From Discostella pseudostelligera (Eukaryota > Bacillariophyta > Thalassiosirophyceae > Thalassiosirales > Thalassiosiraceae): 40,533 bases of DNA. Numbering within the stretch: the stretch's first letter is position 1; each line of letters opens with the position of its first letter. Shown here piece after piece: positions 20,566-31,188 of this stretch. Both the position numbers and the translations under genes were made by a program. The notes beneath the pieces are model-generated. The model was not told where the DNA came from and did not search any database. It worked only from the letters and a program-made list of their open reading frames with translations. Where the stretch lies: the NCBI GenBank assembly GCA_036940085.1, contig JALLBK010000112.1:1-40533 (forward strand). The letters run 5' to 3'.

Positions 20566-23441
20566 CTATTCTATATCAAATCCAGTAGCAGAAGTGGCCA
20601 CCGCAATTTTCAACTTCTCACGTAGTTCATCTTTGGTGTCATATATCGGCAAATCTATCCTATTGAAACATGTGCTAAATTTGCGAAGGCAAACGGAACA
20701 GTGAGTGAGTGAGAGATTAGGGTCATAGAATTTGTACGACCAGAAATGGAATGTACTCACTGTGACCTAGGATAAAGCGAAACTTCCTTCTTGATACCAT
20801 TCATACCAAACTGACGTATTGTACCATCGTTTCCTTGCAATACCGAAAATCCTCTGGATGGAACGCCACTCGTCCCGGTCACGAATTGCAGAAGTCGCGC
20901 CCTCGTCTCCTGGTCAAACTCCTCTCGAACCACTTCCCAAAACCACCGGCAGGTCTCTGTCTTTTCTCCCAATTCCTCGAAGTACCCAGAATATATGGTA
21001 TTTTTCATCCAGTCATCAATGTCAATGACAGGGAGACCACACATTAACAACTCAAGCTCTTGGAAGTCAAATATTGTGAGCAACGATTCAGGTATAACAT
21101 CGTAGAAACCCAATAGTAGCTCTGTCAGCTGAGGTTTTACGCGGTCCATCATATGATACTTCAAGTTGGCTTCCAAGAACTCGGGCAAATTATCGTTTGT
21201 AACTGAAATATCTGCCCCGCCCTCAATCAACTCCACCACCCTATTCTCACCCACTTCATTCTCGGTATAGGTGAAATCAAAACACAAATCTTCTAAATTC
21301 TCAACATCCAATAACTTCATCAGAGAATTGTAAAACTTCTCATCCGGCAATTCTAAGTCTTCAAACATAATCGGCCACCCCGCTAAATGTTTGTACATGT
21401 GACGCACCATATGACCAGAGACTAGATGACCGTCGAAAAGTGCCTTGCCCATAACTCGTCCCAAGAAGCGAAAATATATCAAATGATCTTCCGGACATGA
21501 TATCTCCGAGGAAGGATTGATACGCATTGCCATTTGATTACTCACGGTAGGCAACCACAATCCCATATCAGGATTGAATATATCCTCTGTAACCAATTGG
21601 TACCATTCTCGTGCCAACCCTCCGGCATCAATTCCCATTTCACCCATGAATTCAAATCGCCATATCTTATTCAAATCCATTCGACTTAAACTCATTACAG
21701 CCTCCAATGAATCATGCAACAAATGTGTCCGTCGAACGACTATGCGTAAATGACCATCACTCCACTTCACACGTAATCGTTCGGCACAAATTTCTTGAAA
21801 CCATTTGGCCTTCTCATCAAAGGTACTACGTTGATGTGCCGATGCAATTTCAGCATACGCCACGACGACACGTCCATTGATCTCCACTGCCGAATCGACA
21901 CTCGATTCATTCGCGGGGCCAAAAGTCAATATCCCCGTACGCATACGTGGATCATTCCCCTCGATAAATGCCAATTGACGCGTATATGCGGAGTGTTTAC
22001 TATCAAATCTACTTGCCAAATTCATATCAATCTCTCCATCTTCATTCATGCGTACCCATTGGAATTTCATGTCGGGTACACGCAAGGTACGTGCCCATCC
22101 ATCCTTTATGGATTCATACTCTAATTGTATCATTGGTGCTTCTTCTTCCTTATTGTTGGTAGTGGGGGATGTATTGCTAATGGGTAGTTTGAAACGAATC
22201 TTTTGTCCTGGGCGGATTTTCGGTGGACAGGTTAGGAGTACACGTTGACCGTTGGCTAAGAGACTGAAGGATTGGTTGGGATATACACCGGGAGGTACGA
22301 CTACCTCGAACATTTGCATCATGGGTGGTGTTGTTGGTGCTGCTGCTCCTCCTGAATGATGTTGTGGTTGCCGTTGCGGTTGTTGTTCGGGAGGACGATC
22401 GAGCGATGTTCCTTGGGCAGTGCTAAGGTTATTGGGAGGGGGTGTCGACGATGATTGCTGTGTGGGAACTATCCGTAGGTTCATCCCCGCTTGGACATTG
22501 GCTGGACATGTAACAACTGTGCAAGAGTCCAATGATTGAAATGTAGGAGAGGGACAATGAAGTAGAGACAGAATCAGTCAAAGGTAACAGATAAGAAATG
22601 ATAGAACAACAACTTCCCACACATCTCTGCAACACTCACGCATGCGCTCTCCTTCGACATCCACTGCAAATTGCATCCCGGGGGATATACCCTGAGGTAC
22701 TGTCACCATGTAACTAGTCGGCGGTGGCGCTGGTCGTTGCTGCTGTTGTTGTTGTTGCTGTGTTGTATCCGAAGCCCCCAGTGCATTCCTCCCCGGTTGT
22801 TGTTGCACTTGCTGTTGTTGTTGCGCCATGGCAGCATTCCCCCTAACCACACTCTCATTCATCGCCACTGCACCACCCCCCTCCACTCCAGGTATAGCAC
22901 TCGTCAACACTGCTCTTCGTTGTACATTACTAACAATAGGATCGGGTGGTACAGTAATTTGTAAATATTGTCCACCACGACTTTCGGCTGGGCAACGAAC
23001 GCGTACTGTGCGAGTGCCGCAAATCACTTGAAATTCTTGTCCTGATCGGACTTCGGATGGGATTTGGACACGATAGACTTGGGTTGGGCCGGCATTGTCA
23101 CTTGAGATGGAGTAGGCGCCTGGTCGAGAGATGGTCTTGGTCGTTGTAGTGGTTGGTGGTGCTGCCGATGCAGATGGCGTCGGTGTGTTTGGATGTACTG
23201 ACGGACTATTGAACCCCGAATAGAGAAGTTGCTGTGCCGTCGATGCCGAATTCGTCGATGGTGATGCTGATTGTTGATGTCCAGCAATTGATCCTCCTCC
23301 TCGCGGGTGGGGATAGCCATGATGAAAATGAGTCGGTGCATGATTTCGATTGCGCGAGCCGGGATAGTTCGTCATGGTATTAGTTCTGTCATTGCTGCTC
23401 CCACTCCCACCCCGAGAGGTCGAGGAGGAGGAGGCGCCCAT
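20566..23441 (-). CDS. HECT-type E3 ubiquitin ligase (three exons)
   Basis: The exons are 23441-22640, 22516-20761 and 20674-20566, with introns of 123 bp (GTGAGT...CAG) and 86 bp (GTGAGT...TAG), giving 888 residues. The C-terminal 350 residues are a HECT domain: FMGEMGIDAGGLAREWYQL, FRFLGRVMGKALFDG, PVIDIDDWMKNT, GTSGVPSRGF. The second intron ends within the His codon two residues before the catalytic Cys855 (SHTCFN), 33 residues from the end, so the last small exon is essential. The N-terminal half lacks WW or C2 domains. It carries three copies of a beta-rich repeat with the pattern VxVPxGxxPGQxFxV...VxCPxxxxxGQxxxV at about 122-165, 243-285 and 336-379, separated by poly-Gln. These repeats probably bind substrate or lipid; that is a guess. 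Confidence 0.93.
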
Positions 23442-23620
23442 GATGACAATGCACTATCTCTCACTAGAGCTTGCTGGAGCTAGCTATGGCCTATGCCAGA
23501 GACGGCCATTGTTCTGTTTGCAGAATACCGATCGATGTCGTGGTTGAATAGTTTGGCTTATGGCTTGATGGCGACCGGCGGGGGGTTCGCCAAAATCCAA
23601 ATTAGACAGAGCGATCCTGC

Positions 23621-23657
23621 CACGTGGAAGATAATTTTTGCACTGCCACGTGGAAGA
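23621..23657. promoter_or_regulatory. Two CACGTGGAAGA boxes in the HECT promoter
   Basis: CACGTGGAAGA occurs at 23621-23631 and 23647-23657, 26 bases apart, each preceded by TGC. They lie 180-216 bp upstream of the HECT start, in the reverse orientation relative to that gene. The same 11-base word also occurs twice in the neighbouring primase promoter. Confidence 0.55.
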
Positions 23658-23706
23658 TGATTTGCCGCCAAATAATATGAGAAATGAGTCAAGCTCACTC
23701 TCTCTC

Positions 23707-23955
23707 CTAGGTTGTTAATTACTGCAGGAACTTCCTGGTTCCTCGGTAATTACCGCTTTTTGGGACGATTTTTACAGGAACCATGGTTACTGTTACCCAG
23801 TAATCTGCAGGAACGTCTACAGGAAAAACATTCTGGGCTACGTGCAGTTCCTGTTTTGCATGTTGGTTACTGCAGGAACTTCCTGGTTCCTGGGGAATTC
23901 CTGTGGTTTTGGGCCACAGGAAGGAACGGCGTTCCTGCAGGAAATAACAACCTAG
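23707..23955. mobile_element. MITE-like inverted-repeat element, 249 bp
   Basis: The ends are 25-bp inverted repeats (23707-23731 and 23931-23955) matching at 23 of 25 positions and beginning CTAGGTTGTTA. Inside, 23719-23743 and 23867-23891 are a perfect 25-bp direct repeat, and 23898-23906 / 23914-23922 form a 9-bp stem (TTCCTGTGG) with a 7-base loop. AGGAA/TTCCT pentamers recur throughout. There is no coding capacity. Both ends abut TCTCTC, so a target-site duplication is possible but cannot be told from the local CT repeat. It fits a non-autonomous foldback DNA transposon. The family is unknown and no second copy is in the window. Confidence 0.7.
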
Positions 23956-24154
23956 TCTCTCTCTCTCTAGAGATAAGTATATCTACAATACGATATCACT
24001 GCGAAGGCATGCGACCTGTGATGATAATGATCGAAGGCCTCCACCAATACCAAATGAAGGACTGTACAATAAACAACAGAATAACAAGCCTTGTCATGAT
24101 TTGCATCCAATTGCAACACTCTTTTATCCAGAAGCAGAAGAAGTAGACGAGACA

Positions 24155-25141
24155 ATGACCTGCAAACGCGTTGTCCGTATCATAATTTATGCGACATTGG
24201 CTTTCAGTGGTGTCACATATTACCACAGTTCATCATTACTCGATCAATATCATTGTGACAATATCACATGTCCTACTGACAACATCACACGCAGTAGTGC
24301 TTCCAAAAGTCGTATATTCTACAATCTATTCATCAGAAGTGTCGAGGACGAAGACAGGGTTCGGAGCATTGTTGAAGAACAATTTCAACACCTCAATCCA
24401 CTACTGCATGACACAAATGTTAGCATCATTTCCATCGGACATCCATTATCATCCATGCCATACAATCTAAGCATCTCTGTACATTACAATCAAGGCTCCG
24501 AGCTGTTAACCCTACACACCCTATGGGAATATTGTAAGAGCAACAACAATCCTTCCACCAAGGTGATCTACTTGCATTCCAAGGGCTCCTTTCATCCCAC
24601 GCGACAGAATGAACTTCTACGCAATTTCTTAACACTCGGGGCATTATCTGAGGAGTGTGCCAATCTTCCTGATTCCTGCAATGTGTGCTCATCGCGCATG
24701 TCGCCATTGCCCCATCCGCACACTTCAGGGAACATGTGGCTAGCCCGTTGTGATTATGTTGCTCAATTATTCAACCCATTCATGACCTATGATCACATTC
24801 TGTTTCGCAGGGATAATGGTTGCAAGGGTTGGGGGCGATACTTGGCAGAACATTGGGTACATAGTCATCCCTCGGTAAAGCCGTGTGATTTATACCCAGG
24901 AAAAGAGTTTACATGGTATTATCACGGAATTCCGCAGGGTGCACAATTGGAACTACGTGAATTGAAGTTGGCGCCACGGTTTCAGTTTGAGGATTACGTT
25001 AAGCGGAAAATTTGCGACCACGAGAGTCGGGTTGAGAATTTTGTAAGTGAAAGAATGGCCAATTATGAATTGTTGTACAATATTACGGAAGTGGATGTCG
25101 ATTGGTGGGGATGGGAGTTTGTGCATCGTAGCTTTCAATAG
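24155..25141 (+). CDS. Type II membrane glycosyltransferase-like protein
   Basis: Protein of 328 residues from the ATG at 24155; the frame opens earlier only with a TTG. A short basic N-terminus (MTCKRVVR) precedes one hydrophobic segment at about 9-25, a signal anchor typical of Golgi enzymes. Several N-glycosylation sequons (NIT, NVS, NLS) lie in the presumed lumenal part. KVIYLHSKGSFH near 135-146, HTSGNMWLARCDY near 190-202 and the paired Cys residues resemble glycosyltransferase-like proteins with a YLHSKG box and a GNxWxAR box, found in algae and bacteria. No DxD motif is certain, so donor and acceptor are unknown. The family reading is moderate. Confidence 0.7.
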   Translation: MTCKRVVRIIIYATLAFSGVTYYHSSSLLDQYHCDNITCPTDNITRSSASKSRIFYNLFIRSVEDEDRVRSIVEEQFQHLNPLLHDTNVSIISIGHPLSSMPYNLSISVHYNQGSELLTLHTLWEYCKSNNNPSTKVIYLHSKGSFHPTRQNELLRNFLTLGALSEECANLPDSCNVCSSRMSPLPHPHTSGNMWLARCDYVAQLFNPFMTYDHILFRRDNGCKGWGRYLAEHWVHSHPSVKPCDLYPGKEFTWYYHGIPQGAQLELRELKLAPRFQFEDYVKRKICDHESRVENFVSERMANYELLYNITEVDVDWWGWEFVHRSFQ

Positions 25142-25494
25142 AAAGCATGGAAGTTATATGACTTGTTGTCATCGATGTGGGAGAGAGGTGTATCGTTGTC
25201 AATAGGAGACTTACCAATATGACATAAATTAAGTACAAGTATCCATTGAGGCCGCCCCGCTCAGTTCAACGAGACAAAACTGATAAAGGAACTTGTCCAA
25301 TTTATAATATTTTCCCCTACTTTTCACAACTCCAAAGAAAATAAGCTGTTGTTACATAATTATTTCGAGTATGGTAGCATTAATATTACTAGCAACCTCT
25401 TTCTAACTTAAAGATATGAAGCCGATCAGCTAGTTTGCAAATCTCTTCGTTGCAGGCAGAATTCATTCTGCACGACATGCATTTATGTTCCTAC
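25142..25494. other. Convergent 3' spacer
   Basis: This 353-bp AT-rich spacer lies between the stop codons of the glycosyltransferase-like and TBC genes. It should hold both 3' UTRs. I see no gene, repeat or structured RNA in it. Confidence 0.5.
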
Positions 25495-28382
25495 CTAGAT
25501 TCCATCTCCAATGGAACTCTTTGACCTGCTTTCGGATCCATTACCATCCCTCCAAAAGCTCATGGCACTGCCAAAAAAGCTCCTCCCGGCACTAACAACT
25601 GTCGTCGAGGCACTATTCGCCGCGCCTCTCGCCACTGCCACGCCACGTTCGCCCACCTGACGAACCTGTTCTCGTATCGGTGGCGCCACACCCCCCGGTA
25701 ATCCGTAGGCCATGACAATCGCCGGTGGAGGGGCAATCGATCTCAATGCATGTCCTAAACTAATCCCACCCTTATGACAAGCCAACGTTATCTGTGATTC
25801 GTAGATCCATAGCGCACGGCTCGATTCTAACAATCGATCGAGGTTCGTGGGTGGATAGGCTTGTAATAGACGCAAACATGTCGAGAAATCCCCTGACAAT
25901 AACTGATCTCGAATGACCATTACCATGGTCACACTCACATACCGCAAAAAGTTATCCTTGTGTGTCGAGGCGAACATGGAATCCCATAGACGTATCGTAT
26001 CGGGCAATAGAAACTCCCGTGACAACAACGTTGTTAACCATCGTACCGAGTAGAAGCTAGGGTCAATGCCCACACTATCCAAATGACATCGAATCTCCGG
26101 ATCATGCAAACTTAACAGTGTGATCATATTGCTAATACGACCATGTATACCAGTATCTGCATCATCCAAGTCGGGGACGAATACATCGCGCATTTCGACC
26201 ATGAGTGCATTGAAGAGGAAGTAGGTGTCAGCCTCGGCATGGTTGGACCAATCCTCGTTGGAATCGTGAGCTAATACGAAGTAGAGCGTGCCTACTATTT
26301 CGTTCATCCCTTGGACGTATCGGACCTAAGAGAAAGTGAACAATGCAAATCAACGGCAGCTTGGTGAGCAAATAAAAGATGAATAGAAATGGCCTTACCC
26401 CCTTGTTGAGTTTTGCCCAAACGAACAATATCCGCTCCAACGCGGCATATCGTTTTTGACCCAAACCATCCTCCGGCTCCAGGAAGAATCGTAAATCAGG
26501 ATGTGTCCGTATAACATCCTTGCGAATCTCATCGAGCAGTATCATATTCTCCTCTTCGTCATTGTCTGGTGGAACGGTACTACTTGAATTTGGTGTAGTG
26601 GTCGGTAGAATTGCGAAAGCATCGTCGTCCGCAGAATCATCACCACTACTTCCATGACGATGCATTTTCATGTCGCCTTGAGTAGCCTCGTCCTCACTGG
26701 AGGGTTTTGTTGGGGGTATAGATTGCTCAGCACCTGATGATTCTCCTTCGCTGCTGTCCACAATATTGATTGTATCCATTATTGCATTCCCCTCCTCCTC
26801 CTCCTCTTCGTCATCATCTCCTTGATACGGGAGGAGTAACGATTCCTTCAATCGATGAGATAATACTCCGTCAACAACATCCCCACTACTCTCCTCGAGC
26901 ATAGCCAACGACGAGGTTTGTTCAATATCCGCCAAATCCGCAGCAATATCCTCAGTGATTGTCCGTACTGTCACCGCCTTCTTCATTGTAGTATTGTAAG
27001 TACGTGTGCGTGGAGTGTTCATGGCACACATGGGACTTATCCGTGCCAAGTTGTTGTTGGATTTCGACGACGACGACGCGGATGGGCTACCACAATTCTG
27101 AATACCAAATACCGCATCCTCTCCTCCATTCTCACCACGGATCCATTCCAATTGCATTCGTGCCGAGAGTAGACCTGGCGTTAAGGGAGTGGCGATGGGA
27201 GTGGCAACTGCTGCTGTAGTGGTGGTTGTTATTGTGGCGGTGGTACTGGATGTCTCGTCGGCTGTGAATTCGGTGGGTGTGCCCGGAGTAGCATTGGCGT
27301 TAATCTCGACAATAATATCCTCCTGGCCATCGTCGTCGTCATCAATGACAAACTCCTTCCCATCATTCGCTGTCCCCTTCTGTTTGCCATTATCATTCTG
27401 CCCCTCTTTCTTCCCGAGGCTACCACTACCACCACCACCATGTTCCCTCGTCAACATCTCCTCCTCCTCCTCATGGACATAATACTCATGCGGTGCCGGA
27501 CACGTACTACTAAATAATTCTTGCACTAACATATCATACAATTTTCGATCCCGATCCAATACCATATTCCATAATGAAGTCTGGGGAGGCAAGTAGCCCA
27601 GGAGTACTCGCCAGACTAGTGGACGGTAGGATTTACGACCTAGTCCCATGGTAGTAGTAGTAGACGACAGAGGCGCAGTAGTATTGTCGTGAGCAATACG
27701 ATTTTCGGGAGGTTCATCGGGAACTCCACGTGACGAGAGACGACGCAATTCCAATATATCAATAATGTGTCCTGACTTGCATTGTTTGCTGTAGTTAATA
27801 TTATTGGATGATACTGGTGCTGGCGATGGTGAGGAGGTGGAAGAGGAGGAAGCATTGCAATGATCGTCGATTGGTGTTTCAACTACTTGATCTACTTCCG
27901 TTGTTGTTTCTTCTCCCCCGTTCAGGCCCAATAGACATCGTTCTAACGTTGCATATGCCACTGCCGATGAGAGTAGTGACATGTTGGACAATTTTGGTTT
28001 GGAACCAAGATTATTGTGGGCATTATTTAGTGATGATGTTGCAGTTGGGTCGTCATCTGGTTGGTGATCCACTTCAGTTTGCAACGATTGCTGATNTATT
28101 TAGTGATGATGTTGCAGTTGGGTCGTCATCTGGTTGGTGATCCACTTCAGTTTGCAACGATTGCTGATCCTCTAACTCCTGTGGGATACTACTATTGGTG
28201 TTAGCGTTGTTTGGAGTTTGTCGCCGACGCGATGGCATCCATGCCCGCCTCACCACAGATGTGGTATTGGTTGGCCCGCGATGATTACTTTCGGGTGGTG
28301 GCAACTCTTCAATTTCGATGGTGCCTGGCGAGGAGGAGGATGGTGGAGGTGCCTCCATTGCTAAGGGTTGGTCCGTCACCAT
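25495..28382 (-). CDS. TBC-domain Rab GTPase-activating protein (TBC1D13-like), interrupted by an assembly gap
   Basis: The exons are 28382-26399 and 26325-25495, with a 73-bp intron (GTAAGG...TAG). The first exon contains the N at 28096 flanked by a perfect 72-bp duplication. Dropping one copy and the N (73 bases) puts the two parts into one frame of about 913 residues. TBC signposts are RPLVWRVLLGYLPPQ, the Arg finger in IRKDVIRTHPDL and the Gln finger in YVQGMNEI, the latter created by splicing, then RWLTTLLSREFLLPDTIRLWDSMF. YVQGMNEI with RTHPDL is most like TBC1D13. These proteins speed GTP hydrolysis by Rab GTPases in vesicle traffic. A low-complexity insert of over 300 residues, acidic and Ser/Thr-rich, sits between the first TBC motif and the Arg finger. 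ATG 28382 is the first in frame. Confidence 0.9.
28024..28168. repeat. 72-bp duplication around a single-N gap
   Basis: Bases 28024-28095 and 28097-28168 are identical over 72 positions, separated by one N at 28096. The arrangement is that of two contig ends overlapping the same sequence without being merged. The repeat lies inside the coding part of the TBC gene and breaks its frame; removing 73 bases restores it. It is therefore read as an assembly artefact and not a biological repeat. Confidence 0.93.
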
Positions 28383-28918
28383 GCTGGAAAGATACACTTT
28401 GTAGTGCAGTGATTGTATCGTTGGTAATGCGTTTTATTCAAAAATATCTGACCCCCCCCCTACCTCTTTCAGCGGCAATCAATTGCTATTGAGCATCAGC
28501 TTGGGTTGTTAATTGGCGTTGGTTGAATCCGTCCGGTCGGTGGCGGCGGCGGCGGCGGGTCATGGTCATGGTCACTGCCACTGTATCTGCTCGGTGTCTC
28601 TCCACTCTCCCTTCCACACCCCTTTGCGATCATCGCCAGGCAGACGAACGGCAGTTTTGGCGGGAACTTGTTGGCGGGAAAGTGAAACTACACATTTTGA
28701 CGTAGGAATTAGTTTCTGCTACCAAAGCAAAACAAAAGGTACGGATGGACGAGACGATAAAGACGATGGTGGCGGTGGTGGCAGGTGTTGACCGATACTA
28801 CTATGACTTGCCGTCGCTGCTACCCCATCGACCAATCCATCCAGTATATGCAGACAGAGTCAACGTAGCGCGAGCTCCTCTCTCTCAGCAGCCGCAGCAT
28901 CACTAACTAAGTATCACC
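28383..28918. promoter_or_regulatory. Divergent promoter, TBC GAP / Hsp70-like
   Basis: This 536-bp spacer has two copies of TTGGCGGGAA at 28657-28666 and 28671-28680, a very good E2F-like consensus, with a spacing of 14 bases. TGACGT follows at 28698-28703. A C9-type homopolymer lies near 28450 and GGC repeats near 28545. Short open frames are not credible. Confidence 0.6.
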
Positions 28919-28944
28919 ATGAGCCTCCTTTCCGCTATCTCCCG

Positions 28945-28975
<31 letters not shown>

Positions 28976-31036
28976 TATGGTCTTCGCCTCCACCTCCCAT
29001 CCGTGGCGATGCATCGAAATGTTACTTTTTCATTGCAGCAATCTTCGACGCGTGATGATGACGATGATAAACACCGTCCTGCCATCAAATATGCGCTACA
29101 ACATCATCGCAAGTATCATGCCCATCCTCCTCCACTACTTGCCTCGACATCTACACCAACACTGTTGACAACGTCAACGTCAACATCACCATCAATGACT
29201 CACCATCAAGACCGCCGCCAAATTCCACTACCGCAACAACATCAACCCACCAAGTATTATCACACCACCTCAAAAAAGGAAATAATTCCCTTTCTCATTA
29301 TTGGTGGATTTGTTGGCTTATCTGCCGTATATACCTACAAAACATTTCAACAAATCGATGCAGATTGGGAGAATTATTACAAGGCTGTGGAGGAGTACAA
29401 GTCCAAGACTGGCATTGATTTAGAAGCTGAAGGGAAGGAGGATAGTGCGCAACAACAATCACAAATGGATGCTGCTGCAACAATGGGTGACGGTGCAGCA
29501 ACCAATACCAATCTATCCACCTTCTTCACCGGGGGGATATTGGCCATTGATGTAGGAACAAGGAGGGTGAAAATATCGCATCGTCCTCGTCCATCCTCCT
29601 CATCCTCCTCCTCCGCCTCAAATACCGACCAACGAACAAAATCTACACCCCCTACCATCACCGTAGATAGAGAAGGATATCGATATACTCCCTCGATAGT
29701 TTGGCTACCACCACCATCTTCCTCCCTTAACGATAATGGAAATGATAACGAAGTGTTATCGGGTCGATTGGCCGAGGCAAGATTGTACGATGTCAAGGAG
29801 GGACAAACTATTCCACTTCAAGACATTATTTTAGATAGTGGTGATCACGATGGAGGTGATGACCAAACAACAACGAATAGAACGGCTATTTCACAATCCA
29901 TTCGAAATGTGGCATGCAATGCCTTGGATCAGGTTCTTGGCGGCGGTGGTAGCAGTAGTAGTAGTAGTAGGAACAAGAGCAAGCATCCATTGTTTGTATT
30001 GGATGAATCCTTATCCAACCTATCAGGATCGTACAATGTTCGTCCTATATTCACCTATCCAACAACTCCCAAAACTACGGATGGAACGCAGAGTTCTTAT
30101 CTAGAGCAGTACCAAAAGGCAACATCCGACCTGACTTCGTCAGTGGGGATTGCTTCTTATGTTTCGGAACCTATTGCCATTGTCACTGGTGCAGAATATT
30201 TCAATTTATTACCACCGATGGATACTACATCCGCTACCTCATTGGGGAACAATAATTCAGTTTTGGTTATTGATGTTGGTGGAATCACCACTTGCATTTC
30301 ATTGGTGCATGGAGGAGATCAAGGCGAGAAGGAGATACTGTATTCGACATCACTACCACTTGGAGGGGATACATGTATTGATTTGTTAGTTTCGCATCTT
30401 GTCGATGATTTCTACGGACAACAAGGCAACGATCAAGACGAGGATGATTCTTCCACCGCCGAAGGCAATACATTGTCGACAAGGCCCAAACACAACGATC
30501 CTACGGCATTGCAACGTCTACACGAGGCTTCTACCACGGCAATGCACGAACTTAGTAACAAAACCCGGTCGGAGATTAATGTTCCCTATCTTACCATGGA
30601 CATGGCAACACGACAACCACGGCATCTCAAGTTGGGTATGTCACGAAATGTTTTAAATGGTGAGGTGGAATCATGGATCCGAAACAAGTTGGTACCGTAC
30701 TTGATGACGAAGCAACAGAACAATCCATCAATGACAGTACTATCTCAGGCAACTCCACCGCCTACCAATCTTGCATCTCTCTTCTCATCTACCATCATGT
30801 GTGCATTGGAACAGACCTCACACACACCCTTCATGTTACGAGCCATTTTGGTAGTGGGAGGTGGAGCTCGCATTCCATTAGTTCGAGAGGCGATGAAGGG
30901 AGGTGTGGGATATTTGGCTGGAGAGGCATACGCAATTGGAAGTAGTGGGAAGGGTAAGAGATTGATTATGCCCGAGGGTGAGATGTGTGATGAGCTTGGA
31001 GTGTTGGGTGCGGCTGTTTGGGGTAGCAGTCGATAG
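28919..31036 (+). CDS. Divergent membrane-anchored Hsp70-like ATPase
   Basis: Single-exon protein of 705 residues. It begins with a His-rich N-terminus (ten His from residue 10) and a long basic, acid-poor stretch after residue 50 that could be an organelle presequence, then one membrane helix at about 123-140 (IIPFLIIGGFVGLSAVY). The ATPase core shows phosphate-1 GILAIDVGTRRVKIS (about 205), phosphate-2 VLVIDVGGITTCISLV (about 447), the Hsp70 signature LHEASTTAMHELSNKTRSEINVPYL, and the adenosine motif AILVVGGGARIPLVREAM (about 643). It ends soon after the nucleotide domain, so the Hsp70 substrate-binding domain is missing. Ser-rich insertions split the fold. It resembles STCH/HSPA13-type truncated Hsp70s in plan, but I cannot assign orthology. 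The site is probably mitochondrial or ER membrane. Confidence 0.83.
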
Positions 31037-31188
31037 TCGTGTCATTCCAATGAACCTGTGTCAGATTCAATTGAATTGTAATATTTGCATTGATCTAACA
31101 ACAAGTAATTACAATAGCAATGACTAAAGATCTAGGAGTAATCGATAAGGCATCCCATCAGATACTCTCAACTCCATTCACAAAAGCT

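Larger units (their letters stand above)
23442..24154. promoter_or_regulatory. Divergent promoter, HECT ligase / glycosyltransferase-like
   Basis: This 713-bp spacer contains two CACGTGGAAGA boxes at 23621-23631 and 23647-23657, near-identical to the pair in the primase promoter. TTTGCCGCCAAA lies at 23661-23672. The right part is taken by an inverted-repeat element (listed separately) followed by a CT run ending in CTCTAGAGATA at 23965-23975, also shared with the primase promoter. Confidence 0.55.

Noticed and set aside
23707..23955. Structured non-coding RNA gene
   Set aside because: The inverted repeats could fold as RNA, but matching terminal repeats, an internal direct repeat and the repeat-flanked ends fit a foldback transposon better; no promoter for a small RNA is evident.
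28940..28980. Tandem CAT repeats as a possible repeat array or CRISPR-like unit
   Set aside because: It is a simple trinucleotide run coding for poly-His at the start of the Hsp70-like protein; there are no spacers.
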